From Lytechinus pictus (Eukaryota; Echinodermata; Echinoidea; Temnopleuroida; Toxopneustidae), in contig NC_087256.1 in assembly GCF_037042905.1 (NCBI RefSeq), positions 25,439,501 to 25,503,500 on the forward strand: a stretch of 64,000 bases of DNA. The letters are read 5' to 3'. Shown one piece after another: positions 47,801 to 59,800 of this stretch. The notes beneath the pieces were generated by a model. It worked only from the letters and a program-made list of their open reading frames with translations. It searched no databases and had not been told where the DNA came from. Positions within the stretch are counted from its first letter, which is position 1, and each line of letters opens with the position of its first letter. The translations under genes were made by a program, and so were the position numbers.

Positions 47801-50800
47801 ACAATACTTTGTAGTCATAGTAATATGTGATGTTCCTTGCGATCCCCCTAAAAGATTTTTTCCCCCGAAGACCTCTGAATACTAAATCTAGATTTGTATG
47901 GCGGGGAGGGGCGTTAACCCAAGTTTGTACGGCCTTGAAATTTGTGTTTCTTATAGTTAATGAAATATAATGACAGAGAGGATTGTTTTCTTAAATGAAC
48001 AATATCCACGCATTTTTTACATAGTTAAATAAAAGTGTTTTCTTAAGCGTGGTTTCCGAATAAACAGCGGAATTTACTTGTTCCACAAATCTATCCTCAT
48101 CTTTATCTCTATCGCACTCTCCCCTTTCGATCTATATCCTTTTATCCCCATCTGCCCTCTCACTCTCTCTCTTTCTTTACAGACTTTCTTATTGATGATA
48201 AACCGTAAGTTTTGATTTTACAGATTAGGACACACACGCATACACCGCGCACACTCAGACCTCGTACCTTCACATCCCCTCCACGCCTAACATAGGATCA
48301 TATTCCTGCAAAACTTTCTCTTTCTCTCACTCTCCCAACAACCCCCTTTCCCATGTAACTTCACACCCTACACACACTCGCACCCTCTTTCTCTCTCCAT
48401 GATAATTATGCTGTTATAGACGAGGCTTACTAACCAACAAACAGAGATATTTGAAGAACCCGTCCTCAATGATCATTAGGCTTACACGATGACCATGATA
48501 TTTTCTTTCACGAAATTTAGAGGTTTTATTATCAACTATGGGTTCTTTTTCCTCAACGTTGCACTGGCGTACAGATGGGGAGGACTTAGGGTCCATGCCC
48601 CCAAGAAAGTCAAACGACCAAGAATAAAGAGAAAAAGAAGGAAAAACTGAAGAAAAAAATAAACGGATAGATGTAACGTTATTTTCTTAATAATCTAAAA
48701 AAAATATACTTTTATTTTTAAAAGGCCAAAATATTTTACTGGCTCGCTACGCTCGCTTGCGATTTTTTTTTCACAGACGCCATGTTTTGCCCCCGCACAT
48801 TTTGGGGCTCATTACCCTCCTGCAGTGTTGGATGGTGTTGGCAACGCGTGTCTCGGCAAGCTACCGGTTTCAGAAAATGTGTCTGCAATGCGGTTTCAAG
48901 GTCACAACAGGTGACTGCACTAAACGAATTTCCTTTTTCGTCATGTGATTAAACGCCACGTTGATCGATCGATTGCTTTATTTCACATCGCAATTTGCTT
49001 TTGTCGTAAAGTTTGCTCATTATGACCGGTAAATTGCTTAGATACGGATGACTTAATGAGATGTATATGCAAAAGATCAAAACATAGAAAATGAATGCTG
49101 CTTGAAATAGTGTATTGTCTGTCGAATTTGAGTGATTACAATCACCCATCATGTAACAAAAAAGTGTGAAAATGACAAAGATAATGTCAATAACTGATGT
49201 ACAAATATGGTGATCATTATTGATGGGCCATGATTTGTAAAGGAAGAAATTTCGCTTTTAAAAGATCCCTTTGAAATGCCGACGGAAACAACATGTTTTC
49301 ACGCGGGATATACTGTCAAGGTTAAAAAGTGCAAGGAATAATCTTGCTTCGTGGATGAAGAGAAGAAGAAAGATCGAGAGAGTGTGTGTGTGAGAGAGTG
49401 ATGGGGAGAAGGGGGGCACAGTCAAACATACACACTGATGGAGAAAGAGGGAATGGGAAGATGGGAGAGAGAGAGAGAAAGACAGAGAGTGAGAGATGTG
49501 TGTGTTTAGAGAGAAAAGTGATGTGAGTGTGTATACGTGGATGTGCGTGCATGTGCGTGCGCCCGACCTGTCCTGCTAACCTCATTTGACAGTGTATAAT
49601 AAGTCACGTGTTCGATTTAAAACAAAAGAGAAATCATAGGCACACTCATTTTTCATTTTTCGAAGAAACCCAAAAGCGAAGAAGCGAAGTGACCGACCTT
49701 GTCATTTGGGCGCTTTTGCATTTCCTAAAGTGAAATTAAAGGATTATGTGCGCACTTTTCGTGAATTTTGTGAACATTTTCAGTAATATTTTTTTCAAAA
49801 TTTCAGGGGGGGGGGGGCTGCCCCTGCCCCTACCCCCGCTGCATACGGCCATGGAAGATATTTTAAGTTTGGTCATGTATGGAATTGAGAAAAAAAACTG
49901 ACACAAGGTCGTGTAAGCTTATTTTTCATAAAGCTGTTACTACTAAGAAATTGTGATTTTTCAATAGATTATTTTTGTAAATCAAGTAAAGAATTCAATC
50001 AACGACACACCTTGATTTCCTTTAATTAAGTTGCAACAAATAACGTGATAATATCTCTTCGCCTTGACTAACATGCGTCAAAGATATAACATGTTATCAA
50101 ATTCTAATGAGAAAAATCGCAGTTGTAAAAAATCTCTTTTAAATTGCCAGCTTTGCAGAAATGTAATCATCACAAAATTAGGACTTGTCGACCACGAGTT
50201 TGCAACGTCATTCAAAGCCAGGTTATGTTTGTAAAATAACTTTCTTTTACTTCATTCTAATAGTTTGATAGCAACTAAACGGATTTTGTGCAAACGAAAA
50301 AGAATTCAGTCCAATGAGTTTGCGAATGATCAAATACGTTTCTGGGTTCCGTAACATAAGACTTCATAGTTTTAATTAATGATAATATTAATAATTTCTA
50401 CTACCGATTGCATAGAATATTGTTTATGATCAATCGAAAAAAAGACCTACTGTCAATAGTGCAGGTCAGGACAACAATATTATGATACTACTTGTCCACA
50501 TCATCACATGTGCCATCACTTAGTATTGATTTTATAAAACTGATTTTTCAAATTATTTTTACAGATCATATCAATTACGTTCCGAGTTGCAAAGACTTCT
50601 ATTATTCCATAATCGCAACCCTGAAATATGCATTATAAAAATTTACCCCGACAGTAGTGTAGATAGATTATATTTCATTAAAAATTATTATTCACATGTG
50701 ATTGATAGTCTTTCGCGAGAGTATAAAATGTCGCTACTCTAACATAAAAAAATTGGAACAAACATATTTGCGCCGATTACAGGGATACTCCGGGCTGAAT

Positions 50801-53800
50801 AAATCTTATCTAAAAAAAAGAGAGCAGAATTCGCAGAGCAAAGCGCTGGAAATTTCATCAAAATCTAATAATAAATAACAAAGTTATTGAACTTTATATT
50901 GTATATAGCAATATTTTTTTTCAAAATAGTAATATTCACGCTATCATGAATATTCATTAGGTGGACTGATGATGTCATGCACTAATTTTCTTTTTTCTTA
51001 TGTTATTACAGGAAATTATGATGTATACAAAATTTCATACATGTGTATATGATTTGTCTCACTTATTATAAAATGATTTGCAGCAATGATTATATTACGC
51101 ATTAAATCGGGTGTCATCCACTTTTTCAGTCTTGGTGAAAAAGAGTATGAATGAAGGTAATTTTATATAATAAATGATACAAATTATAAGTGGGAATATG
51201 ACATCATCAGCTCTTTCATTGCATAGTCTTGAGGACATGCACAGAACAATCTTTACCGTAATAAAGCCAAACTTGAAAATGTCATAACTTCGTTATTCCC
51301 TATTCCTTATTTACTGAAAGTAAGAAGAAATCATAATGTAAAATAATACAAAAATATGCCTGCTTGTCCAGCTTATATCAATTTCTCACAGTTCATGGTA
51401 ATTATCTATATAGGGATAATAGATACAAGGGAGAGGTGCATGGAGCCGGCTCACATTATTGCATCGTAAAACCTGTTTATTTCCTTAAATCGAATCAGCA
51501 GTGACTTGTAAACATCAGAACATGAATTATTGATGAGCAGTCCGAAGGTTAATCCAGTTTAATCCCCGTCGATAATGCCTTGAATGACAAATCAGATATT
51601 TCTCCGACCACTCCAAGCTATTCTTCCTATCGCATGGATCAAGTTATGATCACCCCCGCGCTTCTCGTAACAGACCTTGTGATCCACGTCATGATCACAA
51701 ATTTTGTTTTCCGAACTAAATGTACGGTAAGCATTCAAAGGCTAAAAAGTAATTACATACACAAACACACACACACCCTATCACACACACACACCCTCCC
51801 TCACACACACACATGTTATGCTGGCATTCAGCTTATAATTATGCAAAAATTAGGGTCTATGCATTAAGATGTATATCACAAAAGACGTGGCATTTTTTTT
51901 CCGATTCTGTATCGTTTGGTCATTGTTAATCGATCGTTTCATATCTTCAGAAGATTAATATGTTTATATTACAGATTTCACGCTCGTTTGATATTTTGTT
52001 TGAAATATATATGCTATACTGCAAAAACACTGGTGTTAATTCAACACCAGCCCTGTATCTATATAGGAAAACACTAGGGAAGTGTTGAAAGAACACGAGT
52101 AAAGAATCAAAACGATATTGTTTGGTGTTGCTTAAATGCCTATCTGGTGTTAGCCTAAAGCCAGTCTGGTGTTGTTTTAACACCTCTCTGGTGTTTTCCG
52201 ATATAGTTACCGGGCTGGTGTTAAAATGAACACCAGTGTTTTGCAGTGTATGTTTTGATTGTCAAATTCTGGATCGTTCGGTAATTGTAAATAGATCTTT
52301 TCATAAGATTACTGTTTGATGATGCCCTAATGTTGCCATTACCCCCTTAGTTATCCACCCTAATGGAAGTCGTTTGGGAAGATTGTGTTTATATTTAAGA
52401 TTCCAAGCTAATTCGATATTTTGTTTAAGATTTAGTATTGCTAGTTTTTAAATAAACCATCGGAATTTCAATTCTATATCGTTTGATGATCGTTTACCGA
52501 TGGTTTCATATCTTTAGTAGATTACTGTGTTTGTGATGGATCTTACGGATATTCGATATTTTGTAAGGTAAACGGTTTCTTAAAAGTTATTCAAAACTCA
52601 AGACGTATGATTTTTCAATTCTGAATCGTTCGGTGATCGTTTCTTGATTGTTTCATCTCTTCAGTAGATTACAAAATTTACATTTATAAAAAAAACAGAA
52701 AAAAAACAAAACAAGCCCAAAAAAAACAAGTGCACACCTATAGTCACCAAGAATGCGCATAGCATATCCATTTATTTGAATACACGATTAAATGCCTTGC
52801 TCACGGCCTATATAGGTACTGCGGCCGGGAATCGAACCCCGGATTTTCTATGTACAGTCAGGCGCCTTAGACCAACCAGCCACGGCATCTCCATTTTGGA
52901 TATCGCGATCGGTCAATATTCTGTATAAGATAAATCATGCCCTTTAATAATATACGTTTAACAAGACGCAGGGTTTTTTTTCGTATCGTTTGGTGACCCA
53001 TTTGGTAAATGGGTCGTTTCACATCTTTCGTAGATTACTGTGTTTATGTATATAAAAAAATTGATCTCGTGATTATCCGATAGTCATGAAAATGAACAAT
53101 TTAGTAACTAATCTGTGTAAATTAAATAATCAGGCTATAGATTTTCTAGACGATGCATAATTTTATTTGATTCTTTTAATTCTTGCAATTCTTTTTCATT
53201 TTTCCCAAGTACATGACTATATACCTATACCGTGTCCATTCTTAATCATGACATGAAACAGTCTTAAAATGAATATTGTTATCAATGAATAAGAAGGGTC
53301 TTAATTCCCATAAGATGAATGATTTCTTTATTTTTTTTGGTCTTATTAAGTATATAGGATCCCCCTCAGTCTGATTTTTTTTCTTATACGTAAAGAGGTT
53401 AAACAGGAGGCGCGATAGCTCAATCGGTAGAGCGGGTGTTTCGTATTCCGGTGACCCGGGTTCGATTCCCAACTGGTGCGCTATATAGTGCCCTTTGGTA
53501 AGGCATTTAAATCCTAATTATCAGGTTCATCGGAGAGGACCTTAAGCCGTCGGTCCTCTGGTTGATTGCTTTAAAAGCATTCATGCTTTCGTGGCAATCA
53601 GGTAAACAAAAAAAATCACTACCATGCTACCATACTGCATGGTACTACTTTTAACAGTATTATTAGGGTTGTGGCTCTTATGACTTGAATGACGGTAGCC
53701 TGTAAAGGCTTCCTCCTTCTGCATGTTCTGGAGATTTTGTTTGTTGACGTAGCTCCCAAGATACACTCACACTGCAAGTACCCCAAGCAGGGGCAGCGGA

Positions 53801-56800
53801 GCGAAGTTGGAAGTGGGGGGGGGGGGGGCAGGGAAAAAAAGGGCACTATCTTAAAAACAAAGAAAAAATGACTTATCTTATAGTGGTGTAATGAGTCAAA
53901 GTTTAGAGGGATTAGATATGTCGTACCACGTATAAAAAGCTGCGAGCGAGCAAAAATTTTGACATTTTTTATAACGAAATCCAATTTTGTGGTATATTTT
54001 TACATGATATTTAGAAAATTATATCATATTTCACCCTTCTCTCTTTTCTTTTCTATTTTTTTCTTTGTTTTGATTTTTTCTATGGGGGGGGGGGGGGAGA
54101 GAACCCCCCATCTATACGGCACTGCTTATTTACCCCACTCACATGACGCATGAAACTTAAGGCACATAGGATTATTCTTACAAGTTTTTTTCCTTCATAA
54201 GTAGTATATATAAAAATGAGAATATCGTTTTCTTGTTTCAAAGGGGCACTCGTTAACATGGTTAACACACAAAACGGGCCCTTCTCAGGATAAAGGTGCA
54301 TAGAATATGTTCGTGAGGGGGCACTATTGGGGGGTAAAAGGGGGCACTGATACGAGAAAGGGCACCTATAAGAAGGCAAAGGGGCACTTGCTAACGGCTT
54401 AAACAGGCCCTTATCATGTATGAAGGTGGCATAGAACACGTTCAAGAGGGGCACTTTTGTTGGGTAAAAAGGGGCACTGATTTGAGAAAGAGCAATTATA
54501 AGAAGGCAAGGGGCACTTGGTCACACTTAAAACGGGTCCTTCTCAGTTGAAAGGGGCACAGAACACATTCGTGAGGGGACATTATATTGTAAAAATTGGC
54601 ACTGATACGAGAAATGGCACTTGCTAACACATAAAACGGGTCCATCTCAGGTGACAGGTGAAATGGGCACAGTACACGTTCGTGAAGGGGCATTTTTCTT
54701 GCATAAGAAGGGACACTTTTTCAGTGCTTCAAAAAGTGGGGGGGGGGGGGGGGTATGAATACCCTTTGTATCTTTGGTATAGCTTCCAGAAATAAATTCG
54801 AAAATAAAATGAAATTGACATGATTTCTCACAGAGTAATATGTATTCGTACTCAACATTTGTGGTCCTTTAATATTTAAAAGGACCACCTAACTTGATAT
54901 TATAGGAAGCGGGTGCATCGTATCTGGATGGGGCTTAAATCCTGAAAGGGAAAACGAAGGCATGCTTTCAGCAAAAAAAATGTACACTCGGGAATCATTA
55001 TACCAATTAAGTCGGTCTAACATTATAGTGATAAATAGATTGAAGAATTATTTTATTCTGTGGGCCCGTCGTGGTCTAGTGGTTCTGACTTTCGCCTTTC
55101 AAACAGATGGACCTGGGTTCGAATCCTAGCCATGGCGTGTTTTCCTTCAGCAAGAGATGTATCCACTCTGTGCTGCACTCGGCCCAGGTGAGGTGAATGG
55201 GTACCCGGCAGGATTAATTTGTTGAATGCACGAGCGCTGAAAGGCAGCTCGAGCTAAAGCCGGGGTAATAATGATAACAATGCGCCTCGGAATAGATTGT
55301 TTCTAGATAGATGGCGCTATACAAAATAATGCCCATAATTATTATCATTATTATTAATTTTATCTTTATCATGAGACATCCCTTTCAGTTCGGGAAATAT
55401 TATTCTATTCAAAATGCACCCAATTATGAATTTTTCCATATTTTAAAGGGGTAGTGAACTGACCAACACGGTATGTTGTTTCTCCGTTAAGAAGACTATT
55501 AGAAATGCAGTAGATGAATTGGCCTATAATTCTATTTGTGCAGAGCAACTAGATTATTTTTCACAGGATAGGTACATATTTTGCTACTTTGAAACACAGT
55601 TATTGCGATTATAATGTTTTGATTAGTGAATTAGTGTGTTTTCATTTAAGTGGTCCCATATCACAAGACTACGCTGCTCAGAATGTTGCACTATGGGTAA
55701 TGCACCTGGCCAGATGTGAGTAGTCGAGGACTTGAGGTTGGGCTATTAAGGTCGCTGGTTCGTATTTGCTTTAAAAATATGTGTGGATATTTACGGTCCT
55801 TCCAGACAGGAGATAATCGTGAAAGGGCTTTGTTCAATGGAAGTATGAAACCTGGTGTTTCATACCAAACATCCTGTTGTATTCCGTTATCGGAATGCTA
55901 TACTTCAAATATTCGAGGCCTATGGCATAAACCTTAAACAGGAAGTTACCTGAAAATCCTATAGTTCTTCTAACTCTCCCCCTATATCATGATCATTCTC
56001 ATGCTAATCATACGGTTCTAATCACCGATTTAACATAAAAATCTCCAAGAAGCAACCAACCGCGGACTGTAGACATGGCAGGGAGGTTGTATAGGGGTAG
56101 CTTTTTCTTCTTCTTCTTCTCGCGTTGTTGAATATTTATGACGATTCCCTGATCGCGGGAGAAGATAGTTATCAGTGTTTGGATCTGAATTCTTCCTTTG
56201 CAATGTCTGTACTTGCCGGCTGGCAGAGCGTGAGAGTATATAAGGGCGGATGCTCGGGTGGAACAAAGAGACTTGTGAAGGAGGAAGGACGGCGAAGGAG
56301 ATGGAGAGATACCCGGGCCCGGTTTTACACAGACTTACGATTGATCCAACTAACCCCAAGTATCTGGAAATCCATCAATGTCATAATTTTTTTTCAGGGA
56401 ATTTGCACGATGTCCTTTATTAACAGAAAGAAGCACACTGAATTTTCTAGAAAATTATGAAGATATGAATATATCATATCTAGAAAATATTTTGAACAAA
56501 CATGTAGTTTAGATGTTGATATTCCTGACTTTCCATAGTTGAGGTGGATCAGGGCCCCGTCTTACAAAGAGTTGCGATTGATCCGATCAATCGCAACTAT
56601 GGAAAGCCAGCAAAGTCAACATATGAAATGCATGTTTGTTCAAAATTGTTCTAGACATGAATGTATATCCATAAAGTCAGTGATTTCTTAAAAATTTGGT
56701 GTGTTTTCCTTTGTTTACAAAGAAACATTTTGCAAATTTCCTGTAGCAAAAAATTAGGACACTGGTGGATTTCCATAGAGTTACGATTGATCGGATCAAC

Positions 56801-59800
56801 TGTAACTCTTTGTAAGACGGGGCCCAGCAATCAATAATTTACAATTAATAAAAAAAACTTGTGATTGATTTAAGCACCTATAATTGACTATGCAATCGGT
56901 TGCAAGTTTTTGCAACGCCCTTTTATAGTCAAACTCAACACTCTGTGAAACGCCCACCTTGCGATGGAGACACGACCGTCGAGATGCCTCGATAGAGGAG
57001 ACAGCCAGTCAGGCATCAAGGTGAAAAGAAAAAGGTTGGAGACGCACCGGAGAGCTCATGAGAGAAAAGGGCACGAACTGAAGTATTTTTGGATAGAAAA
57101 TGATGAGGAATATGAAAGATAGGTGGTTCAAACTTCTCTCAATTCAGTGTCATATTGTCCATATTGGCTTTTTTTTTCAATTCCTTTTTCATTCCACCTT
57201 TTCAGGGGGCTAAGAGCTAACTTTATTGTAATTTGCGCAATTGAAAAACTGATTATACTATTATTACTCTTTATCATTATGGTGAACGGAACTTATAAAG
57301 TTGTTTTTATTACACACACCGGTTGTAGATAATTGACCGGGGTTGGGAGAGTGAGAGAGAAAGAGAGAGAGAGGGGGGGGGGGGGGGTAATGGGAGCATA
57401 GAAGCATACAAGCGAATGTAGACATGACTGTAAGGAGAGGGGGCATATTTTATAACTGACCTACATTCTAAATGCATACAAATATGGCTAGAGCACTTTA
57501 AGTGACGCAGAATTTCCGTCTTTGCTCCCGTAAACTTATCATTTCAGAATAAAGGAGAGTGAGTGGGTCTAAAAGACGCAATGTCAATTTCACATATACG
57601 AACTATATTATCATGCTATGCTATGAAAAGTAAAAAAAAAAAGAGAGAAGCTAAACATGACATTAATGAAGAATCCTAGAATTCACAAGGATGGGAGATG
57701 TCCTTTTAAGAAGCATGAACATGCTTTACCAAACCGGTGTAGTGCTTGAATTCACCCGGCAGGCATATCGGTTTTACTAAGCGGAATTCTGGCTGGAAAT
57801 TTAAAACTAGTTAAGAATGAATAATAATTATGCTTATTAAAAATCTTGGTACAGCTTGAGCTGCCATTTATTCCCCACAACGCACTCACGGAATAAATCA
57901 TATCATGTATCCATTTATCTCACCTGGGCTGAGTGAAGCATATAGCCTCCCATGGATGAATCTTCCAGCAAACAATTCGACGTTTTGAAAAGAACGCTTT
58001 CAGAACGTCCTATTGTGTAAAATTTCGACGTATATTTGAAACGTTTCATATAAAAGTTTAAACTAGTAATGTTTAAAAATTGGGTTTTTAAACGTTCAGA
58101 AACCACAAAAAGCTTTATGAAAGTTTAAGGACCAGCTGAAAAAAATGTAGCTTTCCCTGGCTCTTACACACTATGAATGAGATTTATTTATTTGTTTATT
58201 TATTTCTGATATTTTGTCAGGGTAGCCAATTAATCAATAAGACAGTAGTGGTCTTCCATGGGGCCTGAATAATAATTAACATAGTTACTTATAAAATGCC
58301 TAACGTATGTACAGAAAGGATTTACATTAAAATTTACCGTAAATTTTTTAAGTACAAACAAAACAATAATATATATTAAGCACAAACGAAGCGCAAACGA
58401 ATAGTAAACTAATTCAGCTTATACCCCAGTTACATTTGCTCTACGGCGGCCGTACAGCGAGTCTAAAACAGCCGTTTTATTCAAACCACCTAATGAAGCT
58501 GGTACCAAAATGTTAAAACGGCTGTTTTCGACTCGCTGTACGGCCGCCGTGGAACAAATGTGACTGAGGTATAAAAATAACCTTACGAAAATATTGATTG
58601 TTCACGATCATCAAGATAATGCTAAAAGTGAATATGCACAACGATGAACGTTTGGCTGATGCTACAGTCACATTTCCCCTACGGCGGACGTACGTCGAGT
58701 AAAAAACAGCCGTTTATTAATTTTTGTCTCGCCTGCATAGCAGAGCGAGACTATAGGCGCCGCTTTTCCGACGGCGACGGCGGCGGCGTCAACATCAAAT
58801 CTTAACCTAAGGTTAAGTTTTTGAAATGACATCATAACTTAGAAAGTATATAGACCTAGTTCATGAAACTTGTACATAAGATTAATCAAGTATTACTAAA
58901 CATCCTGCCTGAGTTTCAGGTCACATGACTAAGGTCAAAGGTCATTTAGGGTCAATGAACTTTGACCATGTTGGGAGAATTATTTTCAAAATCTTAACCG
59001 AAGGTTAAGTTTTTGAAATGACATCATAACTTAGAAAATATATGGTCCTAGTTCATGAAACTTGGACATAAGGTTAATCAAGTATTAGTGAACATCCTGC
59101 TCGAGTTTCAGGTCACGTGATCAAGGTCAAAGGTTATTTAGGGTCAATGAACTTTGGCCAAGTTGGGGGTATTTGTTGAATTACCATCATAACTTTGAAA
59201 ATATATGGATCTAGTTCATGAAACTTGGACATTAGGTTAACCAAGTACCACTGAATATCCTGTGCGAGTTTCAAGTCACATGACCATGGTCAATGGTCAT
59301 TAAAGGTCAATGAACTTTGGCCGTGTTGGGGGTATTTGTTAAATTACCATCCTAACTCTGATAGTTTATGGATCTAGTTCATAAATCTTGGACATAAGAG
59401 TAATCAAGTATCACTGAACATCCTGTACGAGTTTCAGGTCACATGACCATGGTCAAAGGTCATTAAAGGTCAATGAACTTTGGCCGTGTTGGGGGTATTT
59501 GTTGAATTACCATCCTAACTCTGAAAGTTTATGGATCTAGTTCATAAAACTTGGGATATAAGAGTAATCAAGTATCACTGAACACCCCCTGTGAGTTTCA
59601 TGTCACAAAACCAAGGTCAGTTAAGGTCAATAAACTTAGGCCATGTTGGGGTAATTGTTGAATTGCCATCATAACTTTGAAAGTTTATAGATAGAGTGAA
59701 TGAAATGTGGACATGGGTATAGTTGACAAGTCTTAAGTCACCGTTCAAATGTCATTTATGGTCAATGAACGTGGTATTATGTCATTATATGAATGGTGTT

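Noticed and set aside
53406-53485. Functional tRNA gene
   Set aside because: A and B boxes are present but the acceptor stem pairs poorly and a SINE body follows, as in the other tRNA-headed repeats here.
55716-55937. 73-codon plus-strand frame
   Set aside because: No homology recognised; the sequence looks like a decayed repeat and overlaps a TTCG-type tRNA-like remnant.
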